Below are positions 1 through 9,919 of a stretch of 64,000 nucleotides of DNA, piece by piece. Source of the stretch: Aurifilum marmelostoma (Eukaryota > Ascomycota > Sordariomycetes > Diaporthales > Cryphonectriaceae); contig JAMXSV010000021.1 of assembly GCA_027559495.1 (NCBI GenBank), positions 124,001-188,000 of the forward strand. The letters run 5' to 3'. The notes beneath the pieces are model-generated. The model was given only the letters and a program-made list of their open reading frames with translations. It made no database searches and had not been told where the DNA came from. Both the position numbers and the translations under genes were made by a program. Position 1 is the stretch's first letter. Every line of letters starts with the position of its first letter.

Positions 1-991
1 AATACCCATCCACCTGCTCCTCGCCCAATGCCTTCCTGATCTCGTCGAGGTCTCGCGCCACCAGCGCCGTCGTCATGAACCGGCCCAGGTCCCCGAACCT
101 CCTCCAGCAGGCGTGGAACGTCGCGTTGTACATGGCGTCCGCCCACCGCAGCAGGTGGTCTGGGTCGGCCGACTCCTCGCGGTACGGGTCGGCGAGCATG
201 TGCCAGCGGTCCCTGTCGGCGTCGTACGGGTAGCACGAGATGGCGGGCTGCGACGTGTTGACGCCCCGGGGGTCCCAGCCCAGCACGTCAAAGGTGCCGT
301 TGGTGTACCTGCGCGTCCTCTCCTCGGCCGTCCTCCAGGTGTAGGACGTGCCGCTGCCGCCGGGGCCGCCGGGCTCGATCAGCAGCGTCCTCTTGCTCTT
401 GGCGCCTGCGCCTGGCGGCGAGGACCTGTCGAGGCGGGCCAGGCCCGAGACCTGCAGCTTGGTGACTGCAATCCTCACGGTGCGGGTCTCGGAGGTGTTG
501 AGGTAGTCCAGCGGCACGTCGAGATATCCACAGAGGAAGATGCCACGTCCGGCGTAGGGATCCTCTGGCCTCGTACTGCTACCGCCGACCACAGACGCGG
601 CGTTGTCCTTCTTCTCAGCCCAGCTCCAGTGGTCAGGCTCGGGATCAAACAGTTCCGCCCAGGAGGCCTCGTGGTCCTTGTCGTCCAGAGCAGGCGGCAA
701 GGTCTTGTTGGTGCAGGGCAGAAACCTGAATGGATCTTCCGGCTGGGGAAACTTGCCATAAGCCGATTCTGGCCCGGGGTGATGGTGGTGGTGGTGGTGG
801 TGATGATGGTGATGATGGCCACTACGGTGCTGCCATTGCAGGTTGAGACTGCCTGTCAAGTGGTACAGACCTCTCAGGCCTGCGATGCCCAAGATGATGA
901 CCAGCAGGAAGCGCAGTCTCCTCCGCTGTGACGTCGGCTGCAACAACGCACGAGGAGGCGTCGGCGCCGTGAGTGGGCTCTTCTCGTCCAT
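1..991 (-). CDS. TAP-type alpha/beta hydrolase (tripeptidyl/prolyl aminopeptidase-like), membrane anchored, 3' end cut off
   Basis: One open frame runs from the ATG at 991 to the window edge with no intron. Residues about 30-40 form a hydrophobic signal anchor (LRFLLVIILGIAGL) after an Arg-rich cytosolic stretch, so this is probably a type II membrane or secretory-pathway enzyme. A run of 13 histidines follows (about 784-826). The family block starts near CGYLDVPLDYLN; then come the oxyanion-hole motif EPGGPGGSGTSY, the strand FDVLGWDPRGVNTS, and GRFMTTALVARDLDEIRKALG just before the edge. This order is that of bacterial and fungal TAP-like peptidases, which remove short N-terminal peptides. 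The nucleophile GxSxG, Asp and His lie outside the window, so activity cannot be judged. The spacing and GGPGGSG motif make the family call solid; the substrate is unknown. Confidence 0.87.
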   Translation of the reverse strand, partial: MDEKSPLTAPTPPRALLQPTSQRRRLRFLLVIILGIAGLRGLYHLTGSLNLQWQHRSGHHHHHHHHHHHHHPGPESAYGKFPQPEDPFRFLPCTNKTLPPALDDKDHEASWAELFDPEPDHWSWAEKKDNAASVVGGSSTRPEDPYAGRGIFLCGYLDVPLDYLNTSETRTVRIAVTKLQVSGLARLDRSSPPGAGAKSKRTLLIEPGGPGGSGTSYTWRTAEERTRRYTNGTFDVLGWDPRGVNTSQPAISCYPYDADRDRWHMLADPYREESADPDHLLRWADAMYNATFHACWRRFGDLGRFMTTALVARDLDEIRKALGEEQVDGY

Positions 992-1659
992 GACCAAGAG
1001 TGAATGGAAAGTCCTCCTGATGAATGTGAATAATTGTTGGAGGGGAGAATGATTAGAGATACGAGAGAGATCGACTTCCAATACGCAGCACCATGATAAA
1101 TCTAGTTGAAAGCATAATATATAACAAATTGGGACAAGGATAAGAGGCCCTTGCTTTGGCATATGGCCTGTAAGACGGACCACAATGATCAACCGTCCCC
1201 ACTACTGTAACAGTCTTCCGGGGTACTACTGTAGCTGGTTGCCCCAATTCTCTGTGGGGACGACAAGCAGGCTGGGCTTACATGGGCTTCGTCAGCGTCG
1301 AGCTGATTGGTGGCCGGCGGAGGAGGGGCGCGCAGTATAGTACGACCCTGAGGAGCATCCACGTACTATGTACCGCGTAGAGTCGATCTCAACCTCCTGA
1401 GGAGTTGACCGGCTGCATTTTGAATTAATAAAGATGGCCTTTTCATTGGACTGTCACATGCAGCAGGCCTTGTTGTGGCCGCGTCATCAGCATGGGAATC
1501 ACGGCCTCCAGTGCCGGTGGGCGCTGTTCTCATTCTCTATTGACCTGCAGCAACCTCAAAGTTTCAACTTACGCAACGAGATCCACGACTCAGGTCTAGG
1601 GTAAGTCACCACTGACCAGGCCCTGACCAGAGCAACTTCACAAAAGCCTCCTGCGAAGC
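992..1659. other. Intergenic region without a gene
   Basis: This is the upstream region of the hydrolase and the downstream region of the DUF4246 relic. I see no coding frame with family resemblance, no tRNA and no clear repeat. Confidence 0.6.
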
Positions 1660-3103
1660 TTACCAAAAGTCGCAGCTGGACTGGCCCCACTCATAATGCT
1701 CACGTTTCCCGTTTCTGATACTCTCCTCCACGAGCCCGGCGCGGTCCTCATTCGCCTCCAGGCGGGTCATCCAGTCCACCTTGAAGGCCTCGCGCACCTG
1801 GTCCAGCATCTCAGGCGGCAGCCGGGGCTCCAAGCCGCCACCGCTGTAGTCCACCTTAACAGCGCCCTCTTGGAGCAGATGCAGCACCTCCGAGGACATC
1901 CTGCTTGTCGCATGCCTCTGGGCTTCGGGCGTCCCGCCGAACGCGGACTCGACCCACCAGTCATGCTGCTGGGACTGCACGTTGGTCGTTGAGACGATAC
2001 GCCTGTGCGGATCCACGAGCCAGAGCGCGATGAAGCGCTGGTAGCCAGGTTCGGCTGGGTCGGCGAGCTTTAGGGCGGAGGCGCGATGCTGGCTGGGAAG
2101 GAGAAAACAAACGGGCCCGGTGAGTATATCTTTCCCTTCTTTGGGTGACACTAGATGTGTGTGTGAGAGAGAGAGAGATGGGAGATTGTGTGTGACAGTA
2201 CTCACAAGACGTTGAGCCAGGCAAGCAGGCGTCCGTTGCAGGTCTTGACGTCGCCATACGGCTGGATGCTGCAGTCTCCTGTGGATGTAGTTACATAACT
2301 ACACTCGAGCCACTTGAAGTTGTCCGGGCCGACGATGCCCCAAAGGTCGGCCTGAGGCTTATATGTCTGCATCCGGAAGGCAACGCTGGAGTGGGTACAG
2401 GGACGGCTCGATGAGGTCTTGGACCTTACCTCCCGAGTTGGGATGCCAGTCTCGCCTGCGGCCCTGCTCACGCTTGAGCCTCTCGACCGCCTGCTTGAGG
2501 GGCATCGCGGAGACTGTCCTTGACCGCGACGGCCGATTTGATGATCGTAGCACTGGCGTCTAGGGTCGGAACCAAGTCCGTCTTCTCATAGTAGCGCGCC
2601 TTGCTTTGCAGCTCCTTGATGCACTGTGCTTATGTTAGTCAGTCAGTCAAGTGAGCTGCTACCGCTCAGGTCGAGGTACCCATCTTGGCCAATCAGAGAC
2701 TCACATGATCAAAACCCTCGGCCTTCATGACATTCCATCCACGAACATATTTTGACCTACGCTCGTCCGTCCCTTGTGTGCCATTACGCAGGGTCCATGA
2801 CCAAGGATCCCATTGGCTCCCTGGCGCCGCTGCAGCCTGCACCCACTGCTCGTCTGTGACTGCCACGACGTCCTCCAGCCACTGGCTCACGACAGCTTCG
2901 TCAAACACTTTGCAGTGCCACTCGGGCTTGTCCGTCAGGCGCTCCATGATCGTCATCATGGCCAACTCCCGCACGGTGCCTGGCACCTCGTGGTGAGTAC
3001 CGATCGGGTACGACGGTGGGAATTCGGCCCCGCGCAGCTGGTAGGGCGGCCAGTGTTGGATAGGCAGGCCCAGGCCTGGGTATTTGGGAGCCGAGTCAGA
3101 CAT
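1660..3103 (-). pseudogene. DUF4246 (2-oxoglutarate/Fe(II) dioxygenase-like) gene, internally deleted and frameshifted
   Basis: Exon 1 (3103-2705) starts at MSDSAPKYPGLGLPIQ and carries the DUF4246 N-terminal block. A good intron (gtgagt...cacag) leads to exon 2 at 2623 (CIKELQSKARYYEKT). Near 2510 the frame must shift by one base: SLRDA continues as LKQAVERLKREQ in another frame, at a GCCCCTC run. At about 2370-2385 a second frame change joins the block LIEPSLYPL directly to LWGIVGPDNF. In intact family members these blocks are separated by roughly 150-200 residues carrying the HxD iron-binding region. The C-terminal block is recognisable (NGRLLAWLNV, intron 2205-2093, QHRASALKLADP, LWLVDPHRRIVST, QQHDWW) and ends at a stop at 1660. 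With two frame breaks and no metal-binding HxD, this is almost surely a relic. DUF4246 proteins have no firmly assigned substrate. Confidence 0.82.
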
Positions 3104-4084
3104 TCTTTGTTTCTGCTTTCCCCCTTTCCTTCTCGAGAAGAATAGTGTCGAAGATGGGAGCCAACCAGGAGCATTAGCAGTGGCTTGCCAGAAGTCTGGG
3201 TTTGGCAATCTCGAGCATGAGATAACGTAATTTGTCTGAGGTTACTGTTACCCCAAGCTATCAATCACCGAACGGGAAGGATGTTGGTGACAAGTGACAG
3301 GTGACAGGCAAATCTGGTTTCAGGGATGCGTTTGAGCTCCTCCTCCTCTTCGTCGTCGTCTCGTCTGGTGCTTTGATGTATCACAGGCAGCAAGCAGCCG
3401 TGTTCGTGCCTGCAGACTAGTGACACCGAAAGACCACCAGACCGTCGTCGGGCCTGTCTTTTTGTTTCCACTATCCTCCCTTCTTCTTTAAAGTTGTTGT
3501 CGTCCTCAACCCGATCGATCAGGAAGAGATGAGGAAAGGCTGGGAAAAACGAAAGCTGAAAAGTGGAGGGCTTTTAAGCAAGGGAGTCGCTAACGTAGCA
3601 AGGCAACCACCGTCCCGCATTCACGAGCGACCTTTGCCAGCGAGCCATCATCTGATTCGCGACGCAGAAAACCACTCAATTTGTGCTGCTTCAGAGACAG
3701 AGAGGGGGGGTTTTTAGGGAGAACATCATGGGCAACCCTTTATCATCAGTAGCCACCTGAGCTAGCCGACACGTTGCTAGCCCTTCATTCGGGCTTCTGG
3801 TTCAGTTCCGGACATAAGGTGTGTCTCGAGTTGGTTCGAGAGACCTCCAAATTACCTGCACTTATCGCCTTCGATTGGTACGAGCACGAGGAGACCCAAC
3901 CAGATGCCTTGCTATGCACATGGAGCATATACAGATCACAGAGGGCCAGAAGCCCGGAGCATTGTTGGTGAAGGCATTCGAGAGACCACACGAGGCCAGC
4001 GCTTTCTCTATTGTGGCTACTATGACCAGGTCATTCTCGACAACCAGCAGAGCATCTTCCGGATGTATCGCTCTCGCCGCCACT
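3104..4084. other. Intergenic region without a gene
   Basis: It lies between the relic's start and the 3' end of OLA1. Short open frames here (for example 3529-3717 +) have no family resemblance. I see no RNA gene. Confidence 0.55.
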
Positions 4085-5710
4085 CTAGCCCTTTGCAGCA
4101 CCGGCTTTGATGAGCAAGCTAGAAAACACTCGTCAGCGGGTCACTCTCTCCAAGGGAACAGAAATGTTCAGGGGAAGATCTCGTCACTCACATATCTCCG
4201 TCCTGTACGACGTAGTCCTTGCCCTTGGTCATCATCTTACCCTTTGCCTTCACCTCTGCCTCATCACCGAGCTCCTTCAGAGTCGTGAAGTTGTAGACGA
4301 TGGCCTGGATGAAGGTCTTCTCAAAGTCACCGTGGATAACGCCGGCTGCTTGTGGGGCTTTTGTGCCGTTGCGGATGGTCCATTGCCGCACCTCATCAGG
4401 ACCGACTGTGAAGAAGCTGCCGAGGTTGAGGACCTTGCGCATCTGAACAATGACCTTTGGTAGTGCCGAGTCGGCGCCAATGTTCTTGCACTCCTCCTTG
4501 ACCTGGTCGTCATTCTCAAACTGAGACAAGCGCTCCTCGAGACACACCGAGATGGGGATGATCGGGTCACCAGGCGCGTGCTCCTTGCACCACTCGGCGA
4601 TCTTGGGCAGGTGCTTGTTCTTCTTGCGGATGTAGTCCTTCTCTGACAGGTTGACGAGGAAGACCACGGGCTTGGCAGTGAGCAGGAAAAGGGGGTTGAT
4701 GACCTCGACCTGGTAACGATCATGTCAGCGAACCTTGCCCAAGAGCAGCAAGCAGGACCGAAAACAGAACAATGGAATTGAGTGTTTGCAAATTCAGACG
4801 AAATTTTCTCTCAGTATGCACTCTGCGTTGTTTTGGTGAGGCATTCGACGAGCTGGGATTAGATCAGGCACTATGGCCTTTTGTCATCATGAAAATTGTT
4901 TGTGCTCGGTATAACCGATGACACGGGAGAAGCGGTTGCAGGAAAAGAGCAAAGAAGAAGCTCCGAAAAGTGGGAGCATGAAAGATTCGGCTTACCTCCT
5001 TGGGACCCCAGTTACCATGCCTGACGTCCTTGCCGTCCTTGAGCCACTGCAGAACCCGTTCTATCGTCGCCTCCTCCTCTCTTGCCTTCTTCTGCTCCAG
5101 ACTCTGGCCGCCCTGTCGGGTCTTCTTCTTCTGGTTCTCGAGGGCCTTCTCCACGAACTCAATGTCCTTGAGCCTCAGCTCCTCGGCAATGATGTCCAGG
5201 TCACGAGTGGGGTTTACATCACCCTCGACGTGGATGATCTCGGCATCGTCGAAGCAGCGCACAACCTGGAAGACGGCATCGACAGCACGGATGTGTGACA
5301 AGAAGGCATTGCCCAGGCCGGCACCAGTAGAGGCACCGCGGGTCAGACCTGCAATATCATAGACGGTCAAGTTGGCGGGAACCCGAGACTTGGGCGTGAA
5401 CTTGTCGCACAGCCAGTCATACCGCTCGTCGGGGACGATAACGCGGGCCTCCTCGGGGTCAATTGTGGCATAGGGAAAGTTGGCCGGGTTGCCCAGGTGG
5501 CACTTGGTGATGGCCTGGAAGAGGGTGGATTTTCCGACGTTTGCAAGGCCGACCTGAAAGAGAGAGTCAGAGGGCGGCCTGTACATGCATGTGGTCGGCG
5601 GCGTCTGGGGCCGACAAGGGTTTCAAGAAGCTTACGATTCCACTCTTCAGGTTGTTGCCAGGACGGCCCAGGAGAATCTTCTCGGGCTCGACCTGCTTCT
5701 TGGGAGGCAT
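4085..5710 (-). CDS. OLA1: Obg-like ATPase 1 (OLA1/YchF family)
   Basis: Four exons (5710-5636, 5553-4996, 4709-4192, 4118-4085) give 394 residues, the normal family length (yeast and human are 394-396). All junctions are GT-AG and keep the frame. Walker A is GLANVGKST at residues 27-35. Switch/G3 is VYDIAGLTRGAS. The G4 position reads NLSEKD (231-236) instead of NKxD, which in this family goes with ATP rather than GTP use. A helical insertion (ENQKKKTRQ...) and a C-terminal TGS domain (FFTVGPDEVRQWTI, AAGVIHGDFEK, VVQDGDI) follow, ending LLIKAGAAKG. OLA1 is a cytosolic ribosome- and stress-associated ATPase. It shares a roughly 1.4 kb divergent region with the isopeptidase gene. The last exon is only 34 nt and would be easy to miss. 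Confidence 0.97.
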
Positions 5711-7088
5711 TTTCTTCTTTTTGGAATAGGGACGAGTGGAGAGGCAGAGGAACGTGCAGCTAAGCACGCGGCGTGGTTGAAAGGCAGAGCTAGCTGCGGG
5801 TGAAGAAAAGGCGCGGGAGACAGAAGAAGAGAAGCAGAGCGGGGGGTGCAGAAGCGAGGACGTGGTTGCGACCTTGGAGGGCTGTTTCCAGCCCAACGTC
5901 AGCTTTGTTTCGACTGCGAACTTGCAGCTGACGGAAAGATTCGCGACTGTGGTCGTCGAGAGTGTCGCTCGGATACGTCTTGTCTGGCTCCTTGCGAATG
6001 CCCTCGTCTCGCGCAGCGAAGGGGGAAAATTTGTGTGTTGAAAATGTGAGGGCGGGGTTGGGTTGGGTTTTTGGACTGGGTTGGAGAGAAGTCGTAGGCT
6101 CCTCCCACCGAGCTCTAAAATTTTGCAGCTTGCTTCCAAGGCGGTATGCGTGGGGCAGCCCAGCAACTGGAATGACGGAGCCGCAGCTTCTGTACAGCGA
6201 GGAGGCACGGGCCATGTACAGTACGCACCACGCGCACCCATGCACAACAGTACTATGTACAGCGCACTACTATAGTACTACAGAGCACATCACCCTGCTG
6301 TACTTTAGTGCCACTGTGGTATGTGTAACTATGCAGTGCGCTGTGCTGTGCAATGCACAACGGGGGCACCCCCTGTCTCTACCGTGTCCAACGGGAACAG
6401 GAGAAACCCAGCCTCCGGTACCAGAGAGTACTTTCCCCGCATGAGACAGGTGGGGAGGGACTTAAGGGACTTCAGGGGTCCTTGTTCCAGCTTCCCCAAA
6501 GTCAGTCAGCCTTGGGAGCCAATGCCCTGGATGACGCCTTGTGGTGACGCTTCTTTGGGGATGCGCTGGATGTCAGCAAGCAGGGGTCATCTCTGGTGAG
6601 CATGGCTGATAAGCTCGGCCAAGTCGCCCGAGGCCAACGCTCGCTCGCTGATGCACAAGGACCCAGATACTAGGAACACCGGAATGAGAAGCGCCAACCT
6701 CGAGGTCGACTCCCATACAGTCCGCTTGCCCCCCCCTCCTCCCTTCCCTATCTCAGAGGTCTACACGTTGGCCGCCGTCTCGACCAGCCCACCACGCCTC
6801 ACTTTGACGACCACATCTCGCCTGCCTATGTGGTCGCCAGGTTTCGAGTGAGGGGCTCTGTTTCACTCTCGAGGAAATCTACCAGGCGTTTCAGTTACCT
6901 CTTACGCAGCACCAGGTGACAAGCTGAGGCTTGGTGGCAGAACCGATATCACCCACACGTGTGCCCTTGTGCCTGGACCTGAACCTGAATCTTGGACCTT
7001 TCCTGTCCTCTCTCTCTAGGAAACTCCCCGCAGATTCCACAGACTCCACCGTCCCGACCAGAGAGTCGTTCTCCAAAGGACATTCATC
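5711..7088. promoter_or_regulatory. Divergent promoter region between OLA1 and the PPPDE isopeptidase gene
   Basis: The two genes point away from each other, so both promoters must lie here. The OLA1 side (5711-6060) is GA-rich on the plus strand (CT-rich on the OLA1 sense strand), typical of fungal housekeeping 5' regions. The centre (6190-6360) has clusters of the tetramer GTAC within TAGTAC, TGTAC and TGCACAA. I assign no specific factor sites. Confidence 0.5.
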
Positions 7089-7842
7089 ATGGCACCAAAG
7101 AAGGCATCATCGAAGTCGGCCAGGTCCCACAGGTCGACCTTGTCCCTACAAAAGACCGAGATCATCATCAATGTATATGATCTCATGCCAGTACGCATGC
7201 TATCTTCCCCAATGGTACAGACGCTTGTTTTCTCCAGCTGACATCCGGCAGCCCGGCAGGTTCGCGTCACTACTATGGACCGTCGGATCGTCCCTACTCC
7301 ATTCGGGTGTTGTCATTAACGGCCGAGAATACGCATACGGCGGGCACGACAAGCCCGGAGTGACAGGCGTGTACTGGACAAACCCCAGGACCCTCCCGCC
7401 CGGCGCTACATTCAAGCAAGAGATATTACACGGCTTCACGCTGTCACCACAGAACGAGATCGATGCGATCATCCACGAGGTCTCGAACGAGTTTCAGGGC
7501 ACATCGTACAACCTCCTGACAAAGAACTGCAACCACTTCACAGCGTATCTCTGCCAGAGGCTGACGGGCCGGAGCGGGCCTGGCTGGCTGAACCGGGCCG
7601 CGAGCATCGGCGTGGCTCTCCCTTGTATCGTGCCGAGGGACTGGATCGAGCCGCCAGAGTACGACACGCAGGGAGGCGACCTGCTAGACGAGGAGAGCGA
7701 TTCGGATGAGAGGTCCAGGATGCTCCGGGCGTCTAGGGAGGGCCCCCAGCTGGTTGAACTCCAGGATCATGGTGGCAATGCCGCCCTGAGAGCTGGCGAC
7801 AGCACCTCCAGGAGCGAGAGCCGTGGTGACCAGCAGCGATAA
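7089..7842 (+). CDS. PPPDE-domain cysteine peptidase (DeSI-type deSUMOylating/deubiquitylating isopeptidase)
   Basis: Two exons (7089-7190 and 7252-7842, intron 61 nt) encode 230 residues. The start was chosen at MAPKKASSKSARSHRS because the family block begins soon after (INVYDLMP|PGRFASLLW across the intron). The catalytic pair is visible: His51 in SLLHSGVVING and Cys127 in LLTKNCNHFTAYLC. REYAYGGH and RDWIEPP are further family hallmarks. The tail after residue about 180 is acidic and Ser/Arg-rich and probably disordered. PPPDE enzymes cleave SUMO or ubiquitin isopeptide bonds and occur in cytosol or nucleus; which modifier this one acts on cannot be told from sequence. It is the divergent neighbour of OLA1 without an evident functional link. 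Confidence 0.93.
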
Positions 7843-9919
7843 GACGTGGGGTTTTCATATCTCGTGTGGGCATGCCGAATGTGTGGTATAAAGGAGGCCT
7901 AACCTGGCACAGTAGCGATTTAACAGCTCGGCCCGAATCGTTGTGTCGCCGTCTCGAAACCATACGGCAATAGCCGTGTTACTCGGGCGCAGGCCATGGC
8001 CTGTCGCTCCTCGCCTGGCTTGATGCAACGCCGGGAGGGATCTTGCGAGCTCTTTACGCCTGTCCGTCACGATGTAACCTGTCTGACCCGGCTTCCCATG
8101 AGCTAGTCGGTACAGCTGTTCGTGCAGGTCTAGACAGGTCCGTGCGAATCATTGGCTATTAGCATACGCCGTGGATGCATGGGACGCAACTCAGTTGCCA
8201 CCAATCCCCGCGGTGACGGTCATCTTCCTCCTATTTCCACTCTTAGGGGTGGGAGGTTGTATCAACATAAATTTGCGGAACAGGGTCGATATTCAGGATT
8301 AAGGGAGTTTGGGGTGTTTGATTCTTGTTCGTGATATCACCAACGTTTTTGTTCTTTTCGGGTCTTCTTCCTTTGTTTCTTTTTCTTTTCCTTTCTATTT
8401 TGTTCCTTTTTCTGTTTTTTCTTTTGTTACTAAAGGAGGAGAGGAGGTAGGGAGTCTTAGTCATTACACTCGAGTGGATCTCATATAGCCTCCAAACTGT
8501 GAGCATCAAGCATTAGATGTATCTACAGCCACTCATGATCACATTGTTATGATACCTTTATGCAGTTTATGCGATGGTATCGATGGGTATTTTTAGTGAG
8601 CTGCAGACCGTCAAAGATGTGCTCATGCTAGGCAATACCAACGTGGTTTCTCCGGTATCACCTCGTTCACTCTAGTTTCTTGTCCTTGTATCCTACGGCC
8701 AGTTTGCAAACGACCACATTGACGCTCGGTTGCTCGCCTGGACGCGCGTGTCGGGTGCGCCAGTGTTTAGGCCCCAGGAAGACATCTACAGTTACTAAAG
8801 TATACACAGTAGTAGATGAGGCTGCTGAGCCAGCAGTGAATGCCATCTGGTCTACTCTCGCATCTATAGATGGAGAATCATATGCCTTGGCTGAACATGC
8901 TGAGAAATTACGCAGTATCACCAGTTTCAGTTCTCAGATTAGGAGGAATGCCTGAACCATGCAGTAGAGGCAATGTGACCTATCAAGATGTGCCGTGCTG
9001 TGCTCAGGGACAATAGATGCGAGATATATAGTAGCACCCTAAAGTATGTAGACCGACATCATGATCAGATGAGATGTTTCAATTGGAGATGCTTGCTGAC
9101 TTGACCATGGGATGATTGTCACCAAGGGTGTGTCTTGCAGACTGACTCAGGCCTGGGAGGGAAGAATCACTGATCACAGTGGCTATAGCCTAAATGAGGA
9201 TGCATCTTGTCCCATGTCGAAGCCACACTTACTGGATCTGCTTCAAGGATGGTGCATATATTTTGGTAACAGAGAACCAAGGAAAAGGGAGACAGTGCTT
9301 GAGAGACAGTCAGTAGCAGAAGGAGAAGCATGTGAAAGAGCAGACACAACCCAGATGGATCTGGACCCACGGGCCGCCTGCGGGATTCCCCACAGGGCCC
9401 CCAAGCTGCCCGACCCAGGGCTGGGCGCTGATACCACTGTAGGGGGGGTGGTGGCCAGGCCCACTGATTGGATGAAGTCACAGCTGGCTTGACAGATGGC
9501 GCTGAGCTCTCCTGAGTGTGCTGCTAGACATCCATCCTTTTCCCACCGTGACCTGCCACCCTGGACTTCAGCCCGTCATCCCTTCTGTACACTTTCTCTT
9601 TCCTCACCACAGCGTCTGTCAACTACCTTTCTGCACCTTTTTCTGACTGCCCATTCGAGCTGCCAAGCATACTGTACTCTCCCCACGCACCACCTGATTA
9701 GTTCGTTTGATTCTCCAGCAAGCAGCTTCGTGCCCACAGCCCATGCTCATCAGCCGCAGCAGCACCCTCTGCTGGTGACATCAGCTCGATACTGAACCTC
9801 ATCAGTACCACCACCGCCGCCAGATCTCGCACGATACACCCAACCCATTCAGCTCAGCCCACCCCATTGATGCAGAGAGGGGGCGACCGACAGGTTGTCG
9901 CAGGTCACCAGTCGAATGA
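7843..9919. other. Intergenic region and probable 5' leader of the VPS9 gene
   Basis: The region 7843-9490 has no convincing gene. Overlapping short frames at 8667-8955 on both strands show no family motif. A T-rich tract lies at 8340-8430. From about 9580 to 9900 the plus strand is strongly CT-rich, which fits the promoter and leader of the large gene starting at 9920. Confidence 0.5.

Noticed and set aside
113..931. Long plus-strand frame opposite the alpha/beta hydrolase
   Set aside because: It is the antisense shadow of a GC-rich coding region; the minus strand carries the family motifs.
3740..3800. Minus-strand TAGCTCAGGTGGC resembling an A box
   Set aside because: No B box or tRNA-like fold follows at a usable distance.
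3821..4288. Plus-strand frame over the 3' end of OLA1
   Set aside because: No family resemblance, and it overlaps the last OLA1 exons and introns.
8667..8955. Overlapping frames on both strands of about 85-90 residues
   Set aside because: Neither has motifs, good start context or splice extension; composition is like the surrounding intergenic DNA.
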